Positions 42,623 through 51,541 of a DNA stretch of 52,362 bases are shown here, piece after piece. The stretch's first letter is position 1. Each line of letters begins with the position of its first letter. Below the pieces are notes generated by a model. The model had not been told where the DNA came from and made no database searches. It worked only from the letters and a program-made list of their open reading frames with translations. The DNA lies in IMG/VR virus record IMGVR_UViG_3300048919_000218, positions 1 through 52,362 of that record; one strand, 5' to 3'. Made by a program: the position numbers and the translations under genes. This DNA is from a virus.

Positions 42623-43828
42623 CTATTCATAATTGGCTACGACCTCCACTGATGCGCACGCCGGGCCAGGAGTTACGTCCCCTTCGATACGGATATATCG
42701 AGCGGCCATCTGAATAGTATTATCGCCACCGAGAAAAGCATTACCATCAATCGGTGTCGCTGTGGAGCGAAATTGTGGGTTAAGTTCACTGGCATAAATG
42801 GATTGTGACGTGCCGAAACGTACCGGCTTTGAAGGTTCACTTTCATTTTGTGACAGGTAATCGCCCCACGCCAGTTGAATTCCATACCCTGTGGCGCCAG
42901 TGCCGTCGAGTGCGATGATACCCCTTCTGGAGTCAATAACCGCAGTGTATGGAATAATAGCCAATTTTACTCGTCCATTTTGCTGGCTATTAGTTGAAAT
43001 CACAGAGGTTGAAGGGCCTGACCCAAAGGGGGATTGTCCTGCATTATTCATCGCTGTTACACCGCCATAGCCGTGTGCATCCGAACAAATTAGTTTAAAA
43101 CTCGCGTCTTTCCATATTGAATTAGCATCCCTGACTCCTGGATGATCCCCCATTTTTACCACGACATCGCCACCTTGTATTTCACATGTGCCGGGTTGAA
43201 AAATTAAAGTCGCATGCAGTTTTCTTGAACTCGCGATGTAATACTGCCCGTTAGAATATACTCTGTCCGTGCTCCCGTCTGAGTTCACAATAGTGTAGGG
43301 CGGGTTACTCAATATCTGCCCGACGACGGGGCCGTTGATGGATAACGCCCCTGATTGCATAGGAATAGTTCCAGGCGTTTTCCAGAATTTTATTTTTCCC
43401 GTAATGTATTCACCTGTATGTGCACCGATCCAGCCACTCATGGCCAAATTAGGAAATACAGGCAGGGAGGTGGCAACCTCAGTGCTGTAGATTGATATTC
43501 CTATGCCAGGAACATCTGTCGGATAAATGCGATCCCCGGAGATCGTATTCACAGGTGTAATATCCCGATCGAGAATGGTTTCATACAAATATACGCTCTT
43601 TTCGCAAGTTGTAAGATCCTGACCCAGCGTAACGTTATCTTGAGTATAGATTATTGAATAATCAGGTATTGCTGAACCAAGGGTAATGGTTACCCCGGGG
43701 GGAGCCAATTCAAGGGGGGTATTGATACTTGCCCAAGGATTATCTGATTGTTCACAGGTTATGCTCTGACCGTATGCCACGAAGGTAAATGCGCATACGG
43801 TCAGGATAGTGATATTATAATCCCTCAT
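42623..43828 (-). CDS. Fimbrial tip adhesin, paralogue 2
   Basis: 401 aa, last gene of the fimbrial operon. Signal peptide about residues 1-20. Two-domain layout: an N-terminal lectin-like half with Cys pairs and a C-terminal pilin half ending VEVVANYE. It shares with the next gene GRVKLAIIPYTAVID and IIALDGTGATGYGIQLAWGD, and MAARYIR near the end. Ligand not predictable. AT-rich; ends 46 bp after umuC, convergent with it. Confidence 0.85.
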   Translation of the reverse strand: MRDYNITILTVCAFTFVAYGQSITCEQSDNPWASINTPLELAPPGVTITLGSAIPDYSIIYTQDNVTLGQDLTTCEKSVYLYETILDRDITPVNTISGDRIYPTDVPGIGISIYSTEVATSLPVFPNLAMSGWIGAHTGEYITGKIKFWKTPGTIPMQSGALSINGPVVGQILSNPPYTIVNSDGSTDRVYSNGQYYIASSRKLHATLIFQPGTCEIQGGDVVVKMGDHPGVRDANSIWKDASFKLICSDAHGYGGVTAMNNAGQSPFGSGPSTSVISTNSQQNGRVKLAIIPYTAVIDSRRGIIALDGTGATGYGIQLAWGDYLSQNESEPSKPVRFGTSQSIYASELNPQFRSTATPIDGNAFLGGDNTIQMAARYIRIEGDVTPGPACASVEVVANYE

Positions 43829-43885
43829 AAATACTAAATTTCCCTATAATTATTTAATGCATACGGATTCTCTGGCGAAAGCCGT

Positions 43886-45097
43886 TTACTGATAATTAGC
43901 AATAACTTGAACTACTGCATTGGCGGGACCTGGGGCTGTTTCGCCTGACGTGCGAATGTACCGAGCTGCCATTTTAATAGTGTTATCCGTTCCAGTAAAC
44001 GCGTTACCACCAATAGGGGTGTCACCTGCACCAAAGCCTGAATTCAAGGAATTTGCGTCAACATAACTGTTTAAGATTACTGGATTGGCTGGTATAACTG
44101 AATTTTGACTGCTGTAGTCACCCCATGCGAGCTGGATTCCATAGCCTTGGGCGCCGGTACCATCCAGGGCAATAATGCCTTTATTTTCATCAACTACTTC
44201 TGTGTAAGGAATAATGCTTATTTGAACTCTACCATTCTTTTTATTATTAGCACTGATAGATACATCGTTAGGAACAGAATCAGGATAATCATAACCGTCA
44301 ACATCTGTCTGAGCGGCAGTTGCTGCGCCATTATATCCCATGCCATTTGGACATACTAACTTGAAGCTGGCATTTTTCCATTCGGAGTGACCATTAGAAC
44401 CATCATATTCCCCCATGTTCACTTTAATATTATCACCCTCGACATTGCATGTGCCTGGTTGAAACATCATCGTGAGTGTTAGAACCTTGGAGCTGCTAAT
44501 ATAGGCGAGACTATCACTCGTTATTCTTTCCGGGTCTGAACTTGTAAAGGAACTCCCAGGCATCGTATAAATCATGGCAGCCTCAGGTCCAGTAACAGTG
44601 ATTGCGCCGCTCCTCATCGGGATTTCACCAGGGATTTTCCAGTACTTCACGGTCGCCCAAAAACCCCACCCAGTTGACAGGGTACTATATAACTCGACAG
44701 TTAGTGGATAATTTTTTACCGGTGAATTATTAACTCCAATAGCAGAAACGGAAATACCAATCCCTGGTGTATCTGTACCATATATGAAATCTCCTCCTTG
44801 TTGACCTATAAGCGGGGATTGTGTGAAAAGTGAAAAATCTATATAGGCATTTTTATTACAAGTGCCTGTAGACATGCCAACATTCACCTTTGCCGTATAA
44901 AGTACTGACCAGTCAGGGATGTTTTCACCAAGTGTCATCGTAAGACCAGACGGTTTAAGTTCATAATTTGTATGAAGATTAGACCACTGATCATAATGGT
45001 GGGCTGAATTTGTAGATTGCTCGCAGTTGATTGTGCCAGCAAAGACGGAGGCGGCATGTAAAAAAACAACGAAAATAGTAAATTTTAAAAAGGACAT
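43886..45097 (-). CDS. Fimbrial tip adhesin, paralogue 1
   Basis: 403 aa from ATG 45097 after AGGTG (a TTG at 45115 would overlap the usher end). Signal peptide FLKFTIFVVFLHAASVFAG. N-terminal domain differs from paralogue 2, C-terminal pilin domain is clearly related (IIALDGTGAQGYGIQLAWGD, MAARYIRTSGE). Two-domain FimH-like adhesins are placed at the fibre tip by donor-strand exchange. It follows the usher gene by 8 bp. Confidence 0.87.
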   Translation of the reverse strand: MSFLKFTIFVVFLHAASVFAGTINCEQSTNSAHHYDQWSNLHTNYELKPSGLTMTLGENIPDWSVLYTAKVNVGMSTGTCNKNAYIDFSLFTQSPLIGQQGGDFIYGTDTPGIGISVSAIGVNNSPVKNYPLTVELYSTLSTGWGFWATVKYWKIPGEIPMRSGAITVTGPEAAMIYTMPGSSFTSSDPERITSDSLAYISSSKVLTLTMMFQPGTCNVEGDNIKVNMGEYDGSNGHSEWKNASFKLVCPNGMGYNGAATAAQTDVDGYDYPDSVPNDVSISANNKKNGRVQISIIPYTEVVDENKGIIALDGTGAQGYGIQLAWGDYSSQNSVIPANPVILNSYVDANSLNSGFGAGDTPIGGNAFTGTDNTIKMAARYIRTSGETAPGPANAVVQVIANYQ

Positions 45098-45105
45098 AGT
45101 CACAC

Positions 45106-47679
45106 CTATTGGCAAATACTTGCAAAATGCTGAATCGCATTTTTACTGTTTACATTGGATTCGGTTGGTTTCAAGGCATAGGTCACATGACACTGACTAT
45201 GCTCATCCTCACCCCATTTGATGGTTAACGTCCCTTTTTCTTTACTGACTTTCACGTAAATGACACCGCCCTGTGACACCGCGCCGATGTGAGTATTTTC
45301 ATCATCAAAAATGTCCGCACCAAACGGCAGTGGCTCACCTTTAGTGGTTGAGACAATGAGTAGCGGAGTACCTGTGTGGGTTTTAAACTTCACTTTTACG
45401 ACTGAGCCTGCCCGCGGAACCACTTCCTGAGCGGTGTTATCAAACTCAACGCCTAAATCAGAACCTTCCGGGTTAATCGCCACACGGTTTTGTTGATAAG
45501 GCACCAGAGAAGGAGCTAAGGCATAACCTGAAGCATCAACGGTTGAGCCAGATGACCCCGAGACTTTGGCGCCTTCGGCTCCCTTCGCTTCAATCAGCGC
45601 ATAGTTATCACTGTTATAAGGTGAGAAGGTCACACCGCCCGAGTGAACAACAATGCCTCCGGACATCCCTGCTGATGTGCTGTTATAGCCGCTGCCGGTA
45701 CTGTAGCTCCCGTTCAGCGTTGCCTTACTGCCTTCCCAGGAGCCACTCACGCTGCCGGAGCTGCCCGAATAGTTATCATGGGAGCCACTCACGTTGTAGT
45801 TGTACTGGTTGTCACCGCCAAACGCACCAGAGATATTTGCCTGCTGACCACGTCCGCCGTCGCTATCCTGGTTGTAACGCATGCTGACATACGGCGTCGC
45901 GCCCCCATGACCAGGCCAGAGCGGCATGGACAGCGTCAGATACCAGGTCGTTTGATCCTGACCGTTTCCGGCTTTGTTCCGGCTGGCGTTAATGCTGTAG
46001 TTCAGCCACTTATAGCTATTGGAATAACCCACCTGATACTGCGTGTTATAGGTATTACCGTTATTCCAATAGTTCTGCATTGACGAGCTGATATACAGAT
46101 TGCCTAACCCCGCAGGCAGCCCCTGGTTCAGGCTGAGGGAAAACTGGTTTTTTGACCGCCAGACGGTATCGGGATCGCCCTCATGTTGAATGGCATCACG
46201 CGTCTGCACTGCGGTTTGAAGATCCATATAGCCGGAACTGGAATAGCGATAAGCCGCGATCGTAATGTTACTGTTGGTCTCGTTAATGAGCTTGCTGTAG
46301 CTGAGACGGTAGCTTTGTCCCGCTAAGTCTCCTGTTTCACCCCCGAGATGACTCACGGATTGTGTCACATCCGCGCTGACTGCACCGACGGGTGTACCCA
46401 CTGCTGCACCGACTATCACGGCCTGATAGTTCTGGCTGTATTGAGCGCCGGTATACGCCGTAAGGATATTGGTTATCCCACGCATAAAGGTTGTTTCATA
46501 AAACATTGGTTTTTCAGATGAGCTGTAATCGCGCAGCTTACCTGCCGTGGCACTGAACTGCTGGGCTCCGGGGCGCAGTGACTGCGCCAGGGAGGAATAG
46601 GGGAGCGTGTACTGCTGGCTTGTGCCATCGGCCTCTTCGATCGTGACATTCAGATCCCCGCCATAGCCCGTCGGCCCGAGGTCATCAATCAGGAACGCCC
46701 CTGGCGCAACGGTGGTCTGATAAATAATATTGCCAGACTGACGAACAGTGACTTTCGCATTAGTTTTGGCGATACCTCTGATTTCAGGCGCATATCCCCG
46801 CTGTGAGGCGGGCAACATGCGATCGTCTGTGGCCAGTTGTGCACCGGTAAATGACACCGAATTAAACATTTGCCCTGAGGTGTAATATTGTCCGATGTAA
46901 AGATGGCCACGGACAAACTCTGTGTCTCTTTGCACATAGGTATTGGTGCTCTGGTAACCGCCGCCTGTATCCTGATCCCAGTTATACGAACCACTGTGGC
47001 GGAAATACCATTTACCAATATTCAACCCGGCATTGATGGAAGAGTAGAAAGAGCGCGATGTCCCGCTATTACTATAATGTGAATCATAGCCATTCATATA
47101 ATAGCCCAGCATTAACGCGGGTACGCCACTGTCCCAGAGGGCCGGGTCAATATTTCCGCGCGCTGTATGCTGCAAAAATATCTGCGGCACTTCGATATTG
47201 AGTTGCTGTTTATCCGCATCGAATTTTACCGTGGCATCCGGTATCATCCGCGCAAGGTCAGTACAGGCAGCCAGTTCCGTTAATCCTTTTCGGGTATCGA
47301 AAGGCACTTTTTCAACATTCAGGTTAATTGCTTTGATAATCTCGGGTGTTAGACATGCTTCAGCTTTTCTTTTCTCACCTTCCTTAAAAGTGACCTCTTC
47401 ATGCAAGACAAGATTCTCATTAACAAGAATATCAATCCTGTATTTACCGGGCATAACGTTTGAACCATAGGCAAAGCGGCTGACATCAATTTGATTCTGT
47501 CCTTCCTGACGTAATAACTGAGTATCGAATTCTGCCGCAGTATCTTCAGAGGGAACAAGGTTTCCCTTATCCACACTATTATTGATTTCCGTAGCAGCAA
47601 CTCCGGCTGGTGAAATGAAAACAAAAGTCGAAAAGCAATACAGATAGACACAAGGAAGAAAACGATTTTTAAATGACAC
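45106..47679 (-). CDS. Outer-membrane fimbrial usher
   Basis: 857 aa, FimD/PapC family. Signal peptide about 1-28; N-terminal chaperone-binding domain (EFDTQLLRQEGQNQIDVSRF), 24-strand barrel with plug, and C-terminal domains (PRAGSVVKVKFKTHTG, CHVTYAL end). The start codon appears to be GTG at 47679 with GGGGG upstream. It secretes and assembles subunits. No frameshift or stop interrupts it. Confidence 0.95.
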   Translation of the reverse strand: MSFKNRFLPCVYLYCFSTFVFISPAGVAATEINNSVDKGNLVPSEDTAAEFDTQLLRQEGQNQIDVSRFAYGSNVMPGKYRIDILVNENLVLHEEVTFKEGEKRKAEACLTPEIIKAINLNVEKVPFDTRKGLTELAACTDLARMIPDATVKFDADKQQLNIEVPQIFLQHTARGNIDPALWDSGVPALMLGYYMNGYDSHYSNSGTSRSFYSSINAGLNIGKWYFRHSGSYNWDQDTGGGYQSTNTYVQRDTEFVRGHLYIGQYYTSGQMFNSVSFTGAQLATDDRMLPASQRGYAPEIRGIAKTNAKVTVRQSGNIIYQTTVAPGAFLIDDLGPTGYGGDLNVTIEEADGTSQQYTLPYSSLAQSLRPGAQQFSATAGKLRDYSSSEKPMFYETTFMRGITNILTAYTGAQYSQNYQAVIVGAAVGTPVGAVSADVTQSVSHLGGETGDLAGQSYRLSYSKLINETNSNITIAAYRYSSSGYMDLQTAVQTRDAIQHEGDPDTVWRSKNQFSLSLNQGLPAGLGNLYISSSMQNYWNNGNTYNTQYQVGYSNSYKWLNYSINASRNKAGNGQDQTTWYLTLSMPLWPGHGGATPYVSMRYNQDSDGGRGQQANISGAFGGDNQYNYNVSGSHDNYSGSSGSVSGSWEGSKATLNGSYSTGSGYNSTSAGMSGGIVVHSGGVTFSPYNSDNYALIEAKGAEGAKVSGSSGSTVDASGYALAPSLVPYQQNRVAINPEGSDLGVEFDNTAQEVVPRAGSVVKVKFKTHTGTPLLIVSTTKGEPLPFGADIFDDENTHIGAVSQGGVIYVKVSKEKGTLTIKWGEDEHSQCHVTYALKPTESNVNSKNAIQHFASICQ

Positions 47680-47699
47680 AGTCGCCCCCAGTAAAGATA

Positions 47700-48422
47700 T
47701 TAACTTTTTGCTTTATGATTAATGAGCGCTCCATAATCATTAATCGTACTAAATGACAGCCCGTCGATGTTCCCGGCATTTTTCAGGGTAAATTGCTGTG
47801 ATTCACCTGGAGCTACCATTTTTCCGTTGGCTTCGGAAGAAACGCCCTTATCTTTATATTTGATGTCAAAAATCGTGATGTTGTATTTAGAACTATTCTG
47901 CACCGTGACACTCTGGCCACTTAAATGCCAGTGCAATTCATCAGGTGCATCATTACTGCTCCCTGTTAAGCCATCAGGACGGTAAAACAACTTAATCCGA
48001 GTACGAAAAACAACATTCAATTTTTGTTGAGTTTGGGCACTAATTTTGTCTTTTGCCGGAACCTCCAGGACATTCAGCCAGTACACCGACTCCCTGTCCG
48101 AAGGCAGAGCAGGAGTCCCGGTATAGCTGATACGAATTGTCTGGCCCTGATTAGGGTCAACGCGGTTGATAGGCGGTGTCAAAACAAAGGGGACCGATAT
48201 CTTTTCGGGAGATGTATTCTCATTCCCCGTATCGATCCAGCTCTGTATTAACACCGGCCTTGTGTTTTTATTGGTCAGACTGATCGTAACTTCATTTTTA
48301 TTTCCCTGATATATCACTCTGGTTCCATCCATAACAATACTGGCATAATTTGGCTGACTTATCATCAGACCTGCGCTGAGGGCGCAAAATGCCCATCCAG
48401 CTTTTTTACTGAAAAATTTCAT
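47700..48422 (-). CDS. Periplasmic fimbrial chaperone
   Basis: 240 aa, PapD/FimC family: signal peptide (WAFCALSAGLMISQPNYAS), Ig-like domain with the cleft Arg in GTRVIYQG and Lys in RIKLFYRP, and the usual YWLNVLEVP. It folds pilins and delivers them to the usher. AGGT precedes the ATG. Confidence 0.95.
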   Translation of the reverse strand: MKFFSKKAGWAFCALSAGLMISQPNYASIVMDGTRVIYQGNKNEVTISLTNKNTRPVLIQSWIDTGNENTSPEKISVPFVLTPPINRVDPNQGQTIRISYTGTPALPSDRESVYWLNVLEVPAKDKISAQTQQKLNVVFRTRIKLFYRPDGLTGSSNDAPDELHWHLSGQSVTVQNSSKYNITIFDIKYKDKGVSSEANGKMVAPGESQQFTLKNAGNIDGLSFSTINDYGALINHKAKS

Positions 48423-48466
48423 ATATAAATACCTAAAGGTTTACCAGGGAAATAACGAATGTCAAT

Positions 48467-49045
48467 CTATTGGTACATTAACTCATAATCAACGGTACTG
48501 GTGACGGTGCCTCCAGTCGCAGAACCCAGAGAGGAAAAATACTCAACAAAATAGAGCATCTTTGTTGCACCTTCGGCATCCGTATTAATATCGGTATAAG
48601 CTGTTGCAGTAGATTGATTTGGGTCATTGACCTTAATTGGTGAACGATTCAAATCAAGCAACCTGAATTGTACACCGGTTGCAGCGCCAACTGCTGCAGT
48701 GTTATTCAAATAGCCCTGATTATCACCATTGCTACTTTTAAAGTTTGCTGCAATTTTTGTTTTTGCCGGCGTCCCCAGGGTACAGTTTTTAGCCACAATG
48801 AAGAAAGGCGTCTCTCCCGCTGAAGAATTAGCACTGGCCAATGCCGACTTAGATACTTCATCAAGCGTTATTGCACCGGTGCCAGCGGTACCAACTTCTG
48901 CACCTTTAAATTCAAGTGACACATCACATGTTGCATCGGTAATTTTACCATTAAAGGTAATGGTATTTGTTGCTGCTGCATATGGAAGATTGACCAGATT
49001 TAAAGCCAGTACGGTACCAGCAGATATTGCTGTTATGAATTTCAT
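48467..49045 (-). CDS. Major fimbrial subunit (pilin)
   Basis: 192 aa. Signal peptide about 1-25 (ITAISAGTVLALNLVNLPYAAA). Mature protein: ITFNGKITDATCDVSL with Cys, second Cys in VAKNCTLGTP, C-terminal beta strand ending VDYELMYQ. First gene of the operon with GGAG before the start; pilin, chaperone, usher, adhesin, adhesin order. Confidence 0.93.
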   Translation of the reverse strand: MKFITAISAGTVLALNLVNLPYAAATNTITFNGKITDATCDVSLEFKGAEVGTAGTGAITLDEVSKSALASANSSAGETPFFIVAKNCTLGTPAKTKIAANFKSSNGDNQGYLNNTAAVGAATGVQFRLLDLNRSPIKVNDPNQSTATAYTDINTDAEGATKMLYFVEYFSSLGSATGGTVTSTVDYELMYQ

Positions 49046-49310
49046 TTACAACTCCATTCAGTATTTTGATACTTCGTGTTTGGTTATTGATGATTCAAAC
49101 ACTCATTAACAAAGTCACAGAACAATAAGATTAATTACTGTTTTGTATTTTAATCTAACAAATATTGTGATTTGCCAGCGGATGCATTATCTACTGAGGT
49201 GAATGAGGAGACCATCGTTTTTGAGTCCATATCTAAACTCTGAAAAGGTAGTGTCGGTTTTTCACCTGAGCTAAAGTTTGATGACTTAATCATCATCTGA
49301 GGTACTCACA
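49046..49310. promoter_or_regulatory. AT-rich divergent intergenic region upstream of the pilin gene
   Basis: 265 bp between the pilin gene (minus) and a small plus-strand gene. AT-rich, with no pair of inverted repeats like the fimS switch that I can see. It must contain the fimbrial promoter; no clean -10/-35 pair stands out. Confidence 0.45.
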
Positions 49311-49592
49311 ATGATTCAATCCAGGAAAAACAGTGTCATGGCCATCGGGGTTAACAAAAACACAAAAGTGCTTCATTCCGATAAAGATTTTGAAGAATGG
49401 TATCTGGAACAGTTTGATTTCAGTATGTTTACAGACAATGAGATAAAAGATGTGATGGAAGAGGAGAGGCCGGAATCCTACCCATGTGTCCCTATTGTTC
49501 AGGAAGGCGGTTATGATGTGATGTATTTGCGTGAAGAGCTTATCCAGCACTGGTTCAAGAACCTTTATACGGTCAAGCTCCTACCCCTTTGA
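49311..49592 (+). CDS. Small protein, unknown, next to fimbrial operon
   Basis: 93 aa, ATG 49311 after GAGGT. Acidic (FEEWYLEQFDFSMFTDNEIK, DVMEEERPESYP). No domain recognised. Divergent from the pilin gene and 52 bp before the regulator, so it may belong to fimbrial control. Confidence 0.6.
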   Translation: MIQSRKNSVMAIGVNKNTKVLHSDKDFEEWYLEQFDFSMFTDNEIKDVMEEERPESYPCVPIVQEGGYDVMYLREELIQHWFKNLYTVKLLPL

Positions 49593-49644
49593 CGATATAA
49601 TCATCTCTGCTAATCTTAGTAAAAACACTTGAAATTGGTAATTT

Positions 49645-50304
49645 ATGCGTAACGACGTAGATGTCATGAGGTCGACTGGACCAGTAAGCACTCGTGTAGA
49701 TTCGAAATACCTGATGGTTATAATGGACAAGCTTGAGTTGAGCCTAACCTACCGTAGCTATCCTGTCGGTAAACGGTTTAGCATCACTGCAAATAATCAG
49801 TTGGATTGCTTCATTTTACGCAAGGGTGCCATTTCTCTTTACCGTCAACCTGATGATATTCTTCTTGAACTTTTAGAAGCCCCCACGTTAAGAGGGATTA
49901 TTCCCGTTCATGAGGCTTCTAAATCTCAGTATGTGCTCCGGGTAATCGATACCGCAGAAATTGCTATATTGGATAAACAAAAATTTTATACGTTACTAAC
50001 GGAGCATAATTTATGGGAGACCTATGCTATGCATCTACAATTAATAACCAGTATGGCAGCTGAAATTTTGTTCAAGCTCGTGTCTCGTTCCGCTTTTGAA
50101 CTCGTTCGCTCTCAACTCTATGAATTGATGAGTAAACCTGAAAGCATGCGGGACTCAATAACAGCTGAGAACTATATTCGTGGTAAGACTCGGCTTTCTC
50201 GCTCAGCAATAATGAACACACTTTCGGTGTTAAAAACCGGGGGGTACGTGAGCATTGTTAATGGTCATTTAAAGGAAATTAAACATATACCTGAACATTT
50301 TTAG
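49645..50304 (+). CDS. IprA/YaiV-like transcriptional regulator
   Basis: 219 aa. N-terminal cyclic-nucleotide-binding-like barrel (SYPVGKRFSI, DCFILRKGAISLYRQ) and a C-terminal wHTH (RTRLSRSAIMNTLSVLKTGGYVSI-like region at about 180-205). Closest in layout to YaiV/IprA of enterobacteria. Possible local regulator of the divergent fimbrial operon; stress-signal input unknown. Confidence 0.78.
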   Translation: MRNDVDVMRSTGPVSTRVDSKYLMVIMDKLELSLTYRSYPVGKRFSITANNQLDCFILRKGAISLYRQPDDILLELLEAPTLRGIIPVHEASKSQYVLRVIDTAEIAILDKQKFYTLLTEHNLWETYAMHLQLITSMAAEILFKLVSRSAFELVRSQLYELMSKPESMRDSITAENYIRGKTRLSRSAIMNTLSVLKTGGYVSIVNGHLKEIKHIPEHF

Positions 50305-50412
50305 AAATTAATTTTGCATCTTATAATAAAATTTAAGATTTTTTATGATATATAAAATGTTAACTTGAAAGATTAACATTTCATCAAATAGTTGGTAACT
50401 TCTTCAGGAATT

Positions 50413-51081
50413 TCATATCGGCAGGATCAACTCTGACCCTTGGATTTTCACACTCCCAACGGAACGATTTACGGGATGCCAGATAAATTTGTTGGTTTCG
50501 ACTGCTCCACTTGTAGCAACCTCTTCTACTTCTTTTCCTGAAATATCCTGCCGCATCCATTCTCGAGCTGCCTCTGGAGTCAAGATTAGAGGTAGACGGT
50601 CATGGATATCAACAAGCCCCTTATCGGCAGCAGACGTCACAATCAGAAAACCTTCCGCTTCGTCATTGCGTTCGAAGGGGGTACTGCCGATCGCTGCCAT
50701 AAATATTGGTTCGCCGTCAGCGCGGTAGATGAAGTAGGGTTGTTTTTTGTCACCCTCCTTTTTCCACTCAAACCAACCGTCAGCAAAACAAATTGCCCGA
50801 CCATGCTGCCATAGGGGCTTGAACATGCGGCTGGTGGCCGCCGTTTCTACACGCGCGTTAATCAGTGGCGCTTTATCCCACCATCCCGGTGCGTAGCTCC
50901 AAAGCACCGGATCGAGGTGTAACTGCTCGTCACGTTCACTCAGAAGCAAAACTTTTGTGCCTGGCGCGACGTTATACCGGCCAATTGGTTCAGGGTCGTA
51001 TGCTATGTTGCGATCAGCTTCGTCGGCCAGGTAAGCCAGATATTCTTCACGGGTTTGGGCTTGAGCAAAACGACCGCACAT
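50413..51081 (-). CDS. yedK: HMCES/YedK abasic-site DNA-protein crosslink enzyme
   Basis: 222 aa. The catalytic Cys2 (MCGRF) is exposed after Met removal and binds abasic sites in single-stranded DNA; N75, E105 (WFEWKK) and H160 (DIHDRLP) are also in place. Very similar to E. coli YedK. The gene lies inside the attR repeat and so is probably phage-borne. It fits an SOS theme with dinI and umuDC although its own promoter has no LexA box. Confidence 0.95.
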   Translation of the reverse strand: MCGRFAQAQTREEYLAYLADEADRNIAYDPEPIGRYNVAPGTKVLLLSERDEQLHLDPVLWSYAPGWWDKAPLINARVETAATSRMFKPLWQHGRAICFADGWFEWKKEGDKKQPYFIYRADGEPIFMAAIGSTPFERNDEAEGFLIVTSAADKGLVDIHDRLPLILTPEAAREWMRQDISGKEVEEVATSGAVETNKFIWHPVNRSVGSVKIQGSELILPI

Positions 51082-51090
51082 AGGAACCTC

Positions 51091-51116
51091 CAGTCAAATT
51101 CATGACTGAAAGTATA
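51091..51116 (-). promoter_or_regulatory. Possible HMCES promoter and operator
   Basis: Minus-strand -10 TATACT at 51111-51116, followed at about the start point by the inverted repeat CAGTCA-N6-TGACTG (51091-51108). GGAGG precedes the ATG. The repeat could be a regulator site; spacing of the -35 is unclear. Confidence 0.4.
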
Positions 51117-51262
51117 AGGCAGGGAGGAAAAATTAGCGTGCGCTGGTTAAGTCTTACAGACGGCTCGAAGGGCATCGTTCTTGCGAGTGCGTGAGACGTA
51201 TAGCAAGGCGACGTAAAACTGGTATCCGCTACGCAAAGCTGTAGATAATGCAAAAAAACGTT

Positions 51263-51270
51263 CTCCAAAA
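51263..51270 (+). promoter_or_regulatory. Candidate P-arm integrase site
   Basis: CTCCAAAA, same octamer and orientation as the three at 455-486; 122 bp left of the attR core. In lambda the P1/P2 sites lie about 110-140 bp from the core. The rest of 51082-51391 has no gene I can support. Confidence 0.55.
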
Positions 51271-51391
51271 CTAACAATTAACTCTATGAATATAAACACA
51301 TTTACATAACGCAAAACGCAGCTGAAATATGGCCCAGAAAGGGCCTTAACCCAATGAATTAAAAACAGAAAAATAACTTTGAATTAGTCTT

Positions 51392-51404
51392 TGAACTCAG
51401 AAGG
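51392..51404. repeat. Candidate attR core, 13-bp direct repeat
   Basis: TGAACTCAGAAGG, exact copy of 398-410. Host sequence resumes to the right. Confidence 0.72.
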
Positions 51405-51541
51405 ATTTAAAACGGCAGAGAGCCGAAAAGAAGGGGGATCATACTCTTACGATCCTATTTGAAAAGTGTCGTCCACCCAAAAGCTCGACCCGATCAATTT
51501 TGTCCTCACCCTTAAGTCGTAGAGGCTCTGCCGTTTACCTT
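51405..51541 (-). terminator. Host intergenic region with terminator-like stem
   Basis: On the minus strand CGGC-TCTCT-GCCG is followed by TTTT, ending the oxidoreductase transcript just before the att core. AAACGGCAGAG (51410-51420) also has an inverted copy at 51526-51536, so a longer fold is possible. Before integration this interval led straight into yedE and probably held its promoter. Confidence 0.5.

Larger units (their letters stand above)
398..51404. mobile_element. Lambdoid (HK97-headed siphovirus) prophage, apparently complete
   Basis: The element is bounded by a 13-bp direct repeat and carries int/xis, immunity, replication, lysis, head, tail, umuDC and a fimbrial operon, about 51.0 kb in all. 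Left and right flanks are host genes. If the repeats are the true att sites the fimbrial operon, IprA-like regulator and HMCES gene lie inside the element. An alternative is a shorter phage ending just after umuC (about 42.2 kb), but I found no repeat there. No integrase other than the one at the left end is present. Confidence 0.75.

Noticed and set aside
49046-49310. fimS-like invertible promoter for the fimbrial genes
   Set aside because: No inverted repeat pair and no nearby fimbrial tyrosine recombinase gene; the serine invertase at 40164 belongs to the tail fibre.
51091-51108. Palindrome before the HMCES gene considered as a LexA box
   Set aside because: The half-sites are CAGTCA and TGACTG rather than CTGT and ACAG, so the CTG-N10-CAG pattern is not met.
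51331-51345. GGCCC-N5-GGGCC stem in the attR arm considered as a terminator
   Set aside because: Only 5 bp and no T run on either strand.
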